Assembly: GCF_001657475.1 (NCBI RefSeq) | Contig: NZ_LXEY01000017.1 | Span: 62,001 to 126,000 of the forward strand | Direction: 5' to 3' | DNA from: Enteractinococcus helveticum | GTDB taxonomy: Bacteria; Actinomycetota; Actinomycetes; Actinomycetales; Micrococcaceae | DNA length: 64,000 nucleotides | Shown here: piece by piece, positions 1-8,796 of the stretch | Layout: each line of letters begins with the position of its first letter | Numbering within the stretch: position 1 is the first letter of the stretch | The notes under the pieces: model-generated | What the model was told of the DNA's origin: nothing | Seen by the model: only the letters and a program-made list of their open reading frames with translations | The model's database searches: none | Program-made: the position numbers and the translations under genes

Positions 1-2
1 CG

Positions 3-728
3 GCGGTGATCGTAGACCCTGGTTTCGCTACCGGCGCCGCCGAACACGCCGATGCGGTCAGCAAAGTGCTGGGCGGTCGCGCCGTCGATGCCATATTGAT
101 CACCCACCATCACCTAGACCACACAGGTGCCCTTCCAACCTTTCTTAAGCGCTTTGACGCTCCGGTTCGGGCAGCTGATGAACACTGGTGCCGAGATGCG
201 CTGCCCCTGGTGAATGGCGAGGTCCTCACCGGTGGCGGGACCCGGATCCGGGCGGTGGCCACACCGGGCCACACCTCAGATTCCATGTCATTTTTTATCC
301 CCGCGGATAATGCCGCACCACACCCTGGCGGGACCGTACTGACCGGGGACACGATCCTGGGCGAAGGCACCACCATGCTGGACTACCCCGACGGCACGCT
401 TGCGCAATACTTTGAGTCACTGGCCACCTTGGCGGCATTAGAAGGTGCCGGGCGTCAGGTTGCCGTACTGCCGGCCCATGGTCCGACCCTTGCCTCGGTT
501 GCGCGAACCGCACAAGAGTATCGCGAACACCGGCTGGAACGCGTCGATCAGGTAAGCGAGCTGATCACCGGACAGCCTCCCATCTTGACGCCGGTGGACT
601 GGGAATCGGTGGTCGTCCACGATCTGTCGATGCGCCTGTACCCCAACCTGCCCGATGTGGTCCGGGGCCCCGCCATGAAAACCCTGGCAGCAACTCTGGA
701 CTATGTACTTCACAACTCCAAGGATTAA
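3..728 (+). CDS. MBL-fold metallo-hydrolase, LACTB2-like (5' end cut by window)
   Basis: This is a metallo-beta-lactamase-fold hydrolase. The HHHLDH zinc motif lies about 34 residues after the GTG at position 6. A later TPGHTSDS histidine, a GDTILGEGTT aspartate and a PAHGPT histidine complete the usual two-metal set. The order and the roughly 70-residue helical tail resemble LACTB2-type hydrolases (known family feature: a C-terminal winged-helix region). The reading frame is open to the left edge, so the true start is probably outside the window. The substrate cannot be told from sequence. Only three bases separate it from the universal stress gene, and the macrodomain gene follows, so the three probably form one transcript. 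Confidence 0.85.
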   Translation, partial: AVIVDPGFATGAAEHADAVSKVLGGRAVDAILITHHHLDHTGALPTFLKRFDAPVRAADEHWCRDALPLVNGEVLTGGGTRIRAVATPGHTSDSMSFFIPADNAAPHPGGTVLTGDTILGEGTTMLDYPDGTLAQYFESLATLAALEGAGRQVAVLPAHGPTLASVARTAQEYREHRLERVDQVSELITGQPPILTPVDWESVVVHDLSMRLYPNLPDVVRGPAMKTLAATLDYVLHNSKD

Positions 729-731
729 TAC

Positions 732-1163
732 ATGACCATTATTGTGGGATACACCGAGTCAGAACCATCACGCGCAGCCCTAAATTTCGGGTTGGACCTC
801 GCCGAGAAACTGTCCATGAAGGTGGTCGTCGTCAATGCCGGCCCGGGTGCCGAACGGCGCTCCGAATCAGAACTAACCCGGGCTGAAACCGAACAGCTGG
901 AACACTACCTGTCGCGCTTTACCGTGCCCACGGAATTACGCAAATACTCACGGGGCCGCTCAACCGCCGATGAGTTTAAAGACGTCGTCGCCGAACTCAA
1001 TCCCTATGCGGTGGTCATCGGAGCGGCAAAACGTTCTGGTTTTACCAAGTTCATGATGGGATCCGTCGCCGACGAACTGCTGCGCGAGCTGCCCGTTCCC
1101 GTCATGTCGGTCAAGGTTCCCGAAACCTCTGTGACGAAGCGTGACAAGCACGACAAGGAGTAG
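732..1163 (+). CDS. Universal stress protein, UspA family
   Basis: A 143-residue single-domain USP. The N-terminal strand IIVGYTESEPSRAAL and the C-terminal signature VVIGAAKRSGFTKFMMGSVADELL, ending in a PVPVMSV strand, are typical of the nucleotide-binding alpha/beta fold. The G-x2-G-x9-G(S/T) ATP-binding loop appears in modified form (GAAKRSG, then GS). The length is normal for the family. It starts three bases after the metallo-hydrolase stop and ends two bases before the macrodomain gene, which indicates tight co-transcription. Role inferred: a stress-responsive nucleotide-binding protein. The partner is unknown. Confidence 0.88.
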   Translation: MTIIVGYTESEPSRAALNFGLDLAEKLSMKVVVVNAGPGAERRSESELTRAETEQLEHYLSRFTVPTELRKYSRGRSTADEFKDVVAELNPYAVVIGAAKRSGFTKFMMGSVADELLRELPVPVMSVKVPETSVTKRDKHDKE

Positions 1164-1165
1164 GT

Positions 1166-1687
1166 ATGGAGCTGGTTGTTCAACGTGGAGACATCACAAC
1201 CGTAGAGGTTGATGCAATCGTCAATGCGGCTAACTCCACATTATTAGGTGGCGGTGGTGTAGACGGCGCCATCCACCGTGCAGGCGGACCCGAAATCCTC
1301 GAGGCGACCAAAGCTCTGCGCGCATCCGAGTTGCCCGATGGGCTGCCAACCGGTGATGCAGTGGCCACCACAGCCGGCAGGCTGCCCGCCCGCTGGGTCA
1401 TTCACACCGTGGGCCCGGTCTATGCAAAAACCAAGGATCGTCGCCACCTGCTGGTCAGCTGTTACCGGCGCTGCCTCGAGGTCGCGGACGAACTTGGTGC
1501 GAACTCGGTTGCCTTTCCTACCATTTCCGCCGGGGTCTACGGGTGGCCCCACGACGACGCCGTAGCCGTAGCGGTCGACACCGTACGTTCCATGGCCTTG
1601 GCGGTTGCTGTAGAAAAGGTCGTATTTGTGCCGTTTTCCGAAACGATGGAAACGCTTTACAACGACCAGCTTGCCAAAGAAGCCTAA
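1166..1687 (+). CDS. Macrodomain protein, O-acetyl-ADP-ribose deacetylase-like
   Basis: A 173-residue stand-alone macrodomain. The N-terminus carries GDITTVEVDAIVNAANSTL followed by the GGGGVDGAIHRAGG loop that binds ADP-ribose in YmdB/MacroD enzymes. A GDAVATTAGRLPARWVIHTVGP block and a FPTISAGVYGWP block follow at the expected spacing. Known members remove O-acetyl groups from ADP-ribose or mono-ADP-ribose from acidic side chains. An AAGGAG ribosome site overlaps the end of the stress gene. It ends directly against the convergent MscS gene with no spacer. Confidence 0.92.
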   Translation: MELVVQRGDITTVEVDAIVNAANSTLLGGGGVDGAIHRAGGPEILEATKALRASELPDGLPTGDAVATTAGRLPARWVIHTVGPVYAKTKDRRHLLVSCYRRCLEVADELGANSVAFPTISAGVYGWPHDDAVAVAVDTVRSMALAVAVEKVVFVPFSETMETLYNDQLAKEA

Positions 1688-3301
1688 TTAGTCATCTTCA
1701 CGACGGCGACGTTCGTCATCGGAATGTTCCTCGTCGTCGTCCCGACGTTCTTGTTCTACGACGTCAAGTTCGCTGGTGTGCTGCGCACGGCTACGGTAGG
1801 CCTCTTCACCGGGGCCTGCCATATCGGCACTGCGTTCAATGGCCGAGACTGATCCGGTGTACATCGACCCGTCCTCGGAAGGTTTGGTTAGCGGCACCGA
1901 TGAGGTGTCCGGTCCGGTGGGTGCCAGGTCCTCGTGCGACGTCGGCCGTTTGATCGTCGGAATCGAACCGAGTTCAACCGGCGGTTCAGCCTTATTTCGT
2001 TGCACCCGTTCATGATCAACGCTCGGTACTGAGTTCATATCCCAGCGGCTGCTGCGATGTGCTGGCTCCTTGGCACGTTTGCGTTGACTAGGCTCACGGT
2101 CGGGTTGCTGTTCAGCTACCTCAGCGGCAGGTTCCTCAACGCTGGGTTCTGGTGGGGCCTGTTCGACACGCAGGATATTCATTGCATGCGGATGTTCCTC
2201 AGAGATGAACTTGATGAAGTCCTCGCGCACCAGGCACTGCAGATCCCACAGCTCACCGGCGTTGCGAGCCGATACGGCCACGCGCAGGGTCGCACGATCA
2301 TTGGCAATATCAAGCACCTGAATCTTGGCGTCGCGACCGTCCCACAGATCCGAGGATTCCACCAGCGCGCGCAACCGGGCACGCAATGCGTCAACCGGTA
2401 CCCGCCAGTCGACTTGGAAGTCGATCCCGGCAGAGATCTCGGTCCCCACACGCGTGTAGTTCTCAAACGGGGTGGTGGTGAAGTATGACGACGGATATAT
2501 GATGCGCCGTCCATCCCAAATTTTCAGGACCACATAGGACATCGTGATGTCTTCGATGGTGCCGTAGTAATCGTCCATCACAACGACGTCGCCCACGCGA
2601 ATCGCGTCGGTAAAGGCCAACTGCATACCAGCAAAAACGTTGGTCAAAGTGGTCTGGACCGCCAGTGCGGCAACCACCGAAATCAAACCGGCCGAGGCCA
2701 ACAGACCGGCACCAAGAGCGCGGACCTGTGGAATCGCCAGCAAGATGGCCGCGATGGCAATCACGATAATGATCGCGTGCAGGACGCGTTTAATGAGCTG
2801 CATCTGGGTCTTGATGCGCCGTCCGCGGCGATCTTCGGTGGTCACCTCATCATAGCGAACTTCCACACGATACTCGACCACGTTCACCACGCGCAGCGCT
2901 AACCAGGCGAAACCGGATGCCGTGCCGATCAGTAATAAGAATGCCAGCAGGTCGTACATGGCGATGTCGCGGCCGGACAGTTCCAGCCCAATACGGGCGC
3001 CGAGGAACGCCATGGCAGTAAAGGTGGGTACCAGAAGTATTTTCAGATGCGACAAAAAGCGTTTGCGGGTGCGTAAGAAGAATCGCACCATCAGCGCCAC
3101 CACGGCGGTGAGTATGAGTCCCGCAAGCACCCCGATGGCGATGTTCAGTGAGACGCCAAAAACAGGGCCTAGCGATTCTATATTTTCTAATGCCGAGTTC
3201 TGCACATCTTCGGGGACGGCTTCTTCCATATTGGGTAGTGAAGGCACCTCGGTCGGCTCAGCCGGGGCCTCTTGGGTTTCTAGTCGCAACATAGGCTCCA
3301 T
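1688..3301 (-). CDS. Mechanosensitive ion channel, MscS family
   Basis: A membrane channel of about 537 residues. Four hydrophobic segments are visible; the last is a Gly/Ala-rich pore helix (ALGAGLLASAGLISVVAALA) followed by the MscS beta-domain signature (QTTLTNVFAGMQLAF, IRVGDVV, GTIEDI, YPSSYFTTTPFENYTR). The last 130 or so residues are highly charged and low in complexity (Glu/Arg/Asp), probably a disordered cytoplasmic tail. The reading frame extends to 3352, but that would overlap hisD head to head, so the ATG at 3301 is preferred; 3292 is another option. Its stop abuts the macrodomain stop. The family releases solutes on osmotic downshift. Confidence 0.88.
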   Translation of the reverse strand: MEPMLRLETQEAPAEPTEVPSLPNMEEAVPEDVQNSALENIESLGPVFGVSLNIAIGVLAGLILTAVVALMVRFFLRTRKRFLSHLKILLVPTFTAMAFLGARIGLELSGRDIAMYDLLAFLLLIGTASGFAWLALRVVNVVEYRVEVRYDEVTTEDRRGRRIKTQMQLIKRVLHAIIIVIAIAAILLAIPQVRALGAGLLASAGLISVVAALAVQTTLTNVFAGMQLAFTDAIRVGDVVVMDDYYGTIEDITMSYVVLKIWDGRRIIYPSSYFTTTPFENYTRVGTEISAGIDFQVDWRVPVDALRARLRALVESSDLWDGRDAKIQVLDIANDRATLRVAVSARNAGELWDLQCLVREDFIKFISEEHPHAMNILRVEQAPPEPSVEEPAAEVAEQQPDREPSQRKRAKEPAHRSSRWDMNSVPSVDHERVQRNKAEPPVELGSIPTIKRPTSHEDLAPTGPDTSSVPLTKPSEDGSMYTGSVSAIERSADMAGPGEEAYRSRAQHTSELDVVEQERRDDDEEHSDDERRRREDD

Positions 3302-3350
3302 TCTGACAACGAGATCTGAACTAAACCTGGAAACCGCTAGACTAACAGGC

Positions 3351-4664
3351 ATGCTTCACATCACCGATTTGCGCAACACGACCTACGATCCTGCAACCGT
3401 GATGCCGCGGGCAAAACTCGAAATTTCTGATGCCTCAGTCATCGTGGAACCCATCCTTGACAAGGTCAAAAACGGTGGTGCCGAAGCAGTGCTGGAGTTG
3501 ACCGAACAGTTCGATAAGGTTCGCCCGGCAAGCCTTCAGGTACCGGCTGCAGCCCTCGACCAGGCACTGGTCGAGCTTGATGACGATGTTCGCGCAGCGC
3601 TGGAAGAATCCATCCGCCGTGCCCGTGCCGTGCACGCTGCCCAGTTGCCACCGAATTCTGTCGTGCCGCTCGGTGACGGCGCCGCAGTAGAAAACCACTG
3701 GGTTCCCATCCAGCGTGTTGGTCTGTATGTGCCGGGCGGTCGGGCCGTGTACCCGTCGTCGGTCATTATGAATGTCGTGCCGGCCCAAGCCGCCGGAGTC
3801 CCGGGAATTGCGATTACGTCTCCCCCACAGGCCGACTTCAATGGTCTCCCCCACCCCACGATTTTGGCCGCATGCAAATTATTAGGAATCGAAGAGGTCT
3901 ATGCCACCGGTGGCGCTCAGGCCATTGCGATGCTGGCGCTGGGCGTTGATGATGCCGACGGCAATCAAGTCTGTGCCCCAGTGGATCTGATCACCGGGCC
4001 GGGAAATGTGTACGTCGCTGCAGCAAAACAAGCGTTCTTCGGTCAGGTCGGTATCGATGCGGTTGCCGGGCCTTCTGAAATTCTGGTGTTGGCTGATGAG
4101 ACCGCCAACCCAGCCTGGGTTGCCGCCGACCTCATCTCCCAGTCGGAACATGATCCATTAGCGGCCTCAGTACTGGTGACCACCTCGATGGATTTTGCAG
4201 AATCCGTGGTCGCGCAGATTGAGGCGCAAGTTCCTGGTGCCGTATTGGAAGATCAGATCCGCGAGGCTCTGACCGGACAGCAGTCGGGCGCCCTGGTGGT
4301 TGACACCATGGATGAAGCCATTGCGGTCACCAATGCTATTGCCACTGAGCACCTGGAAATCCAAACCTCGGACAATGACGCCGTGCTGGCCAACATTACC
4401 CATGCCGGTGCGATCTTCATGGGGCCCTACGCTCCGGTGCCGCTGGGTGATTATTCGGCAGGCTCCAACCACGTGTTGCCGACCTCGGGTACCGCGCGAT
4501 TCTCCTCTGGACTCAACACCGTCTCCTTCCTACGGCTGCAACAGCGCATTCGCTACGACGAAACCGGTCTGCAATCGCTTTCAGAGGGCATTCAAACTCT
4601 GGCCGCATCCGAAGGTCTGCATGCCCACGCAGCAGCTATTGCTCAGAGATTTAACGGAATGTGA
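3351..4664 (+). CDS. hisD: Histidinol dehydrogenase
   Basis: Catalyses the last two oxidations of histidine biosynthesis (histidinol to histidine, NAD-dependent, zinc). At 437 residues it has the normal length. The conserved run [12 protein letters not shown], then [11 protein letters not shown] and the zinc-ligand segment SQSEHDPLA, are present, as is the C-terminal block [13 protein letters not shown]. The frame is open far upstream (to 2922) inside the MscS gene. The ATG at 3351 gives the normal HisD N-terminus ([10 protein letters not shown]) and is chosen. No other his genes are visible nearby, so it is either alone or first in a broken set. The divergent start region with MscS (3302-3350) must hold both promoters. 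Confidence 0.96.
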   Translation: MLHITDLRNTTYDPATVMPRAKLEISDASVIVEPILDKVKNGGAEAVLELTEQFDKVRPASLQVPAAALDQALVELDDDVRAALEESIRRARAVHAAQLPPNSVVPLGDGAAVENHWVPIQRVGLYVPGGRAVYPSSVIMNVVPAQAAGVPGIAITSPPQADFNGLPHPTILAACKLLGIEEVYATGGAQAIAMLALGVDDADGNQVCAPVDLITGPGNVYVAAAKQAFFGQVGIDAVAGPSEILVLADETANPAWVAADLISQSEHDPLAASVLVTTSMDFAESVVAQIEAQVPGAVLEDQIREALTGQQSGALVVDTMDEAIAVTNAIATEHLEIQTSDNDAVLANITHAGAIFMGPYAPVPLGDYSAGSNHVLPTSGTARFSSGLNTVSFLRLQQRIRYDETGLQSLSEGIQTLAASEGLHAHAAAIAQRFNGM

Positions 4665-4710
4665 CAATCTGCACTGTCGCTGTCATCCGAAATAGGTTAG
4701 TCTATTTTGC

Positions 4711-4836
4711 AGAATCACGAGTTCTTACCGCACCGTAGCCCTGGCTGGTAAGACGGCAACCCTCCCACGTTGTAGTGGGGTGCCCCAGGTGATGATTCGG
4801 CCTCACGGACCACCCCGTGTCGGGCAAGTACAGCGT
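4711..4836 (+). ncRNA. SAM-IV riboswitch
   Basis: The sequence matches the SAM-IV aptamer layout of Actinobacteria. An outer P1 helix pairs GAATCA (4712-4717) with TGATTC (4793-4798). The core contains CCCTGGCTGG, ACGGCAACCCTCC, a CCCAC/GTGGG hairpin and GGGTGCCCCAGGTGATGA, which is near-identical to mycobacterial SAM-IV elements. A second domain with a CACGG/CCGTG hairpin and GGGCAAG follows. It lies just upstream of the flavin reductase start, so S-adenosylmethionine should control that gene, probably at translation. This is recognised by sequence pattern only, with no covariance search. Confidence 0.9.
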
Positions 4837-4870
4837 TCGAGCGCATATTCGGGCGCAAAACCTTAAAGGC

Positions 4871-5410
4871 ATGATTGTGACAACTACTTTGCAAGCCCAC
4901 CTGCAGACCACTACTCAACTTTCCAATGACCTCTCCCCACTGTCGCTGCGCGGTGCTTTTGGACAATTTCCTTCCGGTGTTGCCGCACTGGCTGCTTACT
5001 CACACGACGGCGTAGCGCAGGGCATGGTCGCCTCCTCATTCACCGTTGGCGTTTCGCTGGAACCACCATTGGTGTCTGTTGCCGTGCAAAACACCTCGAC
5101 CACCTGGCCACTATTGCGTGAAACCAACCGGATTGGCGTTTCCATCCTCGGTGAAGGTCAAGGAACGATTGCCCGTCAGATGGCTGCCAAGGGTAGCGAT
5201 CGCTTCGATGGTCTCAACATCGAAACCAATAGTGATGCGATCTTCGTCGCTGAATCAGCACTGTGGTTGGAAACCTCGATCTACGGTGAATTCCCAGCAG
5301 GCGACCACGTGGTAGCACTACTCGAGGTACATAATCTCGCTGATTTCACCGACGTGCACGAACCATTGGTCTTCCACAAATCCCAGTTCCGTAATATTCG
5401 AGACCACTAG
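4871..5410 (+). CDS. Flavin reductase family protein under SAM-IV control
   Basis: A 179-residue FMN-binding split-barrel flavin reductase. Typical signatures are the early RGAFGQFPSGVAALAA, the flavin-contact ASSFTVGVSLEPPLVSVAV, the SILGEGQ strand and the GDHVVALLEV strand near the end. The frame is open upstream to 4817, inside the riboswitch. The ATG at 4871, preceded by AAAGG, is chosen, giving a leader of about 35 bases after the aptamer. Such enzymes supply reduced flavin to two-component monooxygenases. The SAM riboswitch suggests a role in sulfur scavenging or methionine supply (inference). The S4-domain gene follows after 11 bases. Confidence 0.88.
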   Translation: MIVTTTLQAHLQTTTQLSNDLSPLSLRGAFGQFPSGVAALAAYSHDGVAQGMVASSFTVGVSLEPPLVSVAVQNTSTTWPLLRETNRIGVSILGEGQGTIARQMAAKGSDRFDGLNIETNSDAIFVAESALWLETSIYGEFPAGDHVVALLEVHNLADFTDVHEPLVFHKSQFRNIRDH

Positions 5411-5421
5411 CACTGCATCGT

Positions 5422-5790
5422 ATGGATTTTGTTCGCGTTGACATTTGGTTGCATTCGGTTCGGTTATTCAAAGCCCGTTCCGCCGCCAATACTGCGGTCA
5501 AAGGCGGCAAAATCAAGATTGATGGAGAAACGGTCAAACCCTCACATAAGTTACGGGTAGGGCAAACCGTGACATTTCGTGAGCCTGGACGTGAGCGCAT
5601 TATTGAAGTCACCGGACTCATCAATAAACGCGTCGGGCATCCGATCGCCATCAAACAATACAAGGACCACTCTCCAGAGCCTGTTGCACGCCATCTCTTA
5701 GCCGTGCCTCGGCGTGAGCGCGGGGCAGGTCGACCTACTAAAAAACAACGTCGCGAGCTGGATCGACTCCGCGGATACACCAACCGATAA
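5422..5790 (+). CDS. RNA-binding S4 domain protein, HslR-like
   Basis: A 122-residue protein with an N-terminal S4 RNA-binding domain. The motif VRVDIWLHSVRLFKARSAA, then GGKIKIDGETVKPSHKLRVG, is diagnostic, and the C-terminal third is basic (RRERGAGRPTKKQRRELDR). The length and order match Hsp15/HslR-type proteins, which in E. coli bind stalled 50S subunits carrying nascent chain. It is 11 bases downstream of the flavin reductase and probably shares its transcript, ending at the terminator near 5.9 kb. Whether this actinobacterial homologue acts on stalled ribosomes is inference. Confidence 0.9.
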   Translation: MDFVRVDIWLHSVRLFKARSAANTAVKGGKIKIDGETVKPSHKLRVGQTVTFREPGRERIIEVTGLINKRVGHPIAIKQYKDHSPEPVARHLLAVPRRERGAGRPTKKQRRELDRLRGYTNR

Positions 5791-5881
5791 AGCGTCCAGG
5801 AACTTCCCAGCTAACGTTCGGACAATTTAAAACAAGGTTCCTTAGACTGTAGTTACCTCTTCAAGGTGCGAGTGATGTTGT

Positions 5882-5927
5882 AATCCCGCCGCCCGATGAT
5901 CCCCTTTCATCAGGCGGCGGGATTTTT
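5882..5927 (+). terminator. Rho-independent terminator
   Basis: A 12-base G+C-rich stem (ATCCCGCCGCC and its complement GGCGGCGGGAT) with an inner ATGA/TCAT extension and a short CCCCTT loop is followed directly by TTTTT. It fits the end of the flavin reductase-S4 transcript, although about 90 bases separate it from the S4 stop codon. The stretch 5791-5881 contains no recognisable gene. Confidence 0.88.
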
Positions 5928-5942
5928 CATACCGCAAGACAG

Positions 5943-5971
5943 CCACCTTTGATCACAAACGGTGGTCTTTT
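5943..5971 (+). terminator. Second terminator-like hairpin
   Basis: CCACC-TTTG pairs with CAAA-C-GGTGG (one bulged C) around an ATCA loop and is followed by TCTTTT. It lies about 15 bases after the first terminator and 125 bases before the cold-shock gene. The tandem arrangement would insulate that gene from upstream readthrough. Confidence 0.6.
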
Positions 5972-6097
5972 CGCGGATCTAGGTCTATTTGTTCACATCT
6001 AGTTTTATAAAACGCGCTGTTTCCAGTAGCCTAATCCGTGGTGGCCACTATGCTGCGCTACAGTGCCCCTGCCGAGATAAGGAACGAGAGCTGACCC

Positions 6098-6313
6098 ATG
6101 TCCGATCGCCAGACCGGAACCGTCAAATGGTTTAACGTCGAAAAGGGCTTCGGTTTCATCATCCCAGACGACGCGAGGGACGATATCTTCGTCCACCACA
6201 CGGGCATCGAACAGGAAGGGTTCCGGCGGCTCGATGAAGGGCAGCTCGTCGAATTCAGCGTCACGAACAGCGAACGAGGCCTCATCGCCCAGAAGGTTAC
6301 CACCTTGTCATGA
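6098..6313 (+). CDS. Cold-shock domain protein
   Basis: A 71-residue CspA-type single-stranded nucleic-acid-binding protein. The start [16 protein letters not shown] contains RNP1 (KGFGFI), IFVHHTGI is RNP2, and the protein ends with the usual QKVT strand. The length is slightly above the common 67. Its stop overlaps the next start in an ATGA arrangement (6310-6313), which is unusual because cold-shock genes are normally monocistronic. A long untranslated stretch upstream (5972-6097) could carry temperature-dependent structure, but no fold was established. Confidence 0.95.
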   Translation: MSDRQTGTVKWFNVEKGFGFIIPDDARDDIFVHHTGIEQEGFRRLDEGQLVEFSVTNSERGLIAQKVTTLS

Positions 6314-7356
6314 GATTTCCCGCACGCGTGGGAGTTGCTATAACCGCAGGTCTACTGGCCTGCGGTGCAGTCCCTGCCGCCCACGCTGCAACGACGTCAT
6401 CAACAGCTCAGCCGCCTGCCGGTGAGGCTCAGCAGGAGACACAATCCAGCTCACTGAAAATGTCCTGCCAGCTCAGTGTAGACAGTGCCGAGGTGACTAT
6501 TACTTTCTCCCCTGAGGTTCCTTTCGATGAGCTCACAGTGTCAGTAGATGATCAAGCTGTGGCGCCTCAAGAGATCCACGACAACTCGGTGGTCCTGGAG
6601 CCACCAGAATCTGGCGGCACAGCAACGCTTGAACTCTGGGAAAACGAGTCACTCACCGGCGAATGTGACAAGACCATACCTCCGGCCACAACCGAACCAA
6701 CGCCGTCAGAATCTCCCGAGCCTTCAGATACAGCCGATCCGACACCGACTGAATCTGACAGCGCGCCTCCATCGACGAGTCCCACACCAAAGCCTACGAC
6801 GCCGACGTCCCCTACTACTACACCGACCGAAGAAACGCCTACCAAGTCGTCAACCCTCACGCCAAGCTCGTCGTCGCCCAGTGCAACGTCCAGCGATTCA
6901 CCAAGGTCTACCAGGCCAACGGCTCGACCAAGGAACAGGCCACAAGGCTCAGCTCAGCGACCGCATGCGCCTGTACAACAGCAGCCTGAGCACATCGGCC
7001 CACGCATCATTCGCCAATTCTCAAATGACCCACGATACCTGCTGCACCAATTACTTGGCATTCCTGGACAAACTCGTTCCGAGCTCATCATGCCTCGTCC
7101 CCGCAACGACGACCAGGGACCGCCAGATTTAGAAACCCTGCCGCCAGTATCTGAAGATGAACTCGAAGCGATCAAGGCACGACTCACCGCTCCTCATCGC
7201 GCAGACCAACCATCAGGGAACCACGTGGCCACCGCTGACGAGCAGGCATCGAATCAGACCTCAACGTGGCTATGGCTGCTCTCAAGCTTTATCGTGGTAG
7301 CTGTGCTGGGCGGCGTGACGTTTTGGTTGCTGAAACGCCGTCAACATAATCTTTAG
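6310..7356 (+). CDS. Secreted Thr/Pro-rich protein with C-terminal membrane anchor
   Basis: A 348-residue exported protein of unknown function. Residues 1-26 form a signal peptide (basic start, hydrophobic [14 protein letters not shown], Ala-x-Ala cleavage). A short folded-looking domain follows (about 40-120, with two Cys residues). Residues 125-230 are very rich in Thr, Ser and Pro, and a charged spacer precedes a C-terminal transmembrane helix ([22 protein letters not shown]) and a KRRQ tail. No LPxTG sortase motif was seen, so it appears membrane-anchored with a stalk. It overlaps the cold-shock gene by four bases, which implies translational coupling. It converges with the MFS gene, also with a four-base overlap. 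Confidence 0.82.
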   Translation: MRFPARVGVAITAGLLACGAVPAAHAATTSSTAQPPAGEAQQETQSSSLKMSCQLSVDSAEVTITFSPEVPFDELTVSVDDQAVAPQEIHDNSVVLEPPESGGTATLELWENESLTGECDKTIPPATTEPTPSESPEPSDTADPTPTESDSAPPSTSPTPKPTTPTSPTTTPTEETPTKSSTLTPSSSSPSATSSDSPRSTRPTARPRNRPQGSAQRPHAPVQQQPEHIGPRIIRQFSNDPRYLLHQLLGIPGQTRSELIMPRPRNDDQGPPDLETLPPVSEDELEAIKARLTAPHRADQPSGNHVATADEQASNQTSTWLWLLSSFIVVAVLGGVTFWLLKRRQHNL

Positions 7357-8618
7357 CTCACCGGTGGATTTGGGCCAGTCCGTTTATTGATCAACCGCTC
7401 AGCGCCTGATATGCCCAGGATCGCACACGCGAACCAAATGCCTCCGGCCGGGCCGACCGGGCCTGCAACCACACTTGCGGCAATCGGCAGGACGACCTGT
7501 CCAATGCGATTGCCCATCAGCCGCAGCGCGAGTGCAGTGCCGCGCCAGGACCGAGGGACGGCCTGAGAGATCATGGTCATGGTCAAGGGCTGTCCCACGC
7601 CCAGGGTAAAACCGCCAATGGTCATGCAGACAAATGCGGTTGCTATCCCCACCGGCCCCAGGCCAAGCACTGCGGGCACCACGGCAATAACTGCGGCGGA
7701 TACGATCAGTGACACCAGGACCAACGTATTTCGGGAATAGCGTGCAGATAATGTCCGGATAAATATTCTTGACAGGACGGATGTTGCGCCACGAGTGGCT
7801 AGCAGGGCACCGATGATCATCGGTGAGACGCCAACTGATTCGCCAACCAGCGGCATGAATGCCACCAGGATATCCAGGATGGCCAGCAGCGCCAGGGCCG
7901 CCAGCATGTGCGAAGCAATCCCGGGCAGACGCAGAATATTCATTGCCGAGGGTTTCGTTCCAGCCTCGACTGTCACAAGATCTTGGGTCGCCGTTGGGGG
8001 TGGTGGCTGTGTGGAGCGCAGGATATACAGGACCGGCACTGCGATAAGCGAGGTGATCGCCCCGACCCACAGCGCCAGGTTGATACTGAAGGATAAGTCA
8101 GCCCCACCAGCTTGAGCCTGGGCCAGGGAACTACCACCCAAGATGAATCCCGAAAGCAGCGGCCCTAACATTTGTCCGACAGAAAACGAGGCAGTAAACC
8201 ACCCAAAGTTAGCATCCATCTGGGTGGCTTTCGACCGTCTGGCGACCATGCTCTGGCCGCCAATCGTAAACATCAGGTGCCCGACACCCAGCACAGCCGA
8301 TGCAACCATCAGGTGGACCACACTGTTGGTCACCGCTAGATAGGCCGCCCCGGCCGCCAGGATGAGCACGCCCAGGGCAACAAAGTTGCGGGGTGAACGC
8401 AGTCGCGCCTGGAGCCGACCAAAAGGTAGTGCAACAAATAGCGGTAGCAACGCATAAGCTGCGGTCGCCAAACCAATTTCGGTTTCGCCCCAACCCAGCA
8501 GGATGAGCTTATAACTGGTGACGGGCCGAACCAGGTTTGCTGTCGTCTGGGTCAACACACCGGCGGCCACCATCAGCCATAACCAACCGGGCAGCGGAGT
8601 TCTGGAGCGTTTCGTCAT
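7353..8618 (-). CDS. MFS transporter
   Basis: A 421-residue major facilitator with about twelve hydrophobic segments. Cytoplasmic loop 2-3 is PFGRLQARLRSPRNFVALG, a loose version of the MFS loop motif. The second half has VGQPLTMTMISQAVPRSWRGTALALRLMGNRIGQVVLP, typical of drug or metabolite exporters. The substrate is unknown. It is transcribed away from the MarR-type gene across a shared 180-base region, the classic layout of a pump and its repressor. The nearest ribosome-site candidate (AAGGA) is about 18 bases upstream of the ATG, so translation may be leaderless or weak. Confidence 0.88.
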   Translation of the reverse strand: MTKRSRTPLPGWLWLMVAAGVLTQTTANLVRPVTSYKLILLGWGETEIGLATAAYALLPLFVALPFGRLQARLRSPRNFVALGVLILAAGAAYLAVTNSVVHLMVASAVLGVGHLMFTIGGQSMVARRSKATQMDANFGWFTASFSVGQMLGPLLSGFILGGSSLAQAQAGGADLSFSINLALWVGAITSLIAVPVLYILRSTQPPPPTATQDLVTVEAGTKPSAMNILRLPGIASHMLAALALLAILDILVAFMPLVGESVGVSPMIIGALLATRGATSVLSRIFIRTLSARYSRNTLVLVSLIVSAAVIAVVPAVLGLGPVGIATAFVCMTIGGFTLGVGQPLTMTMISQAVPRSWRGTALALRLMGNRIGQVVLPIAASVVAGPVGPAGGIWFACAILGISGAERLINKRTGPNPPVS

Positions 8619-8796
8619 AGGTTGCGAAGAAGTTTCCTTTTATATAACCGCGGCCGGAACCGACCGACGATATCCTTGGACCAGACTACCAAGCACTTAT
8701 TCGATAACGCGCTGTCATACACAATGTGCAAGCCGACGGCACGGCAAATAAAGCGCAGGATAGTTCAAGTATTGATCGCCATCGATGGAGAGCAGC

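Noticed and set aside
2922-3350. N-terminal extension of hisD into the MscS gene
   Set aside because: HisD family proteins begin near the ATG at 3351. The extra 143 residues are the antisense of the MscS N-terminal coding region.
6548-7132. Long open frame in a second phase within the Thr/Pro-rich protein
   Set aside because: The 348-residue frame has a signal peptide, a continuous composition and a C-terminal anchor. The alternative frame has no ribosome site and reflects the repetitive ACC/CCA-rich sequence.
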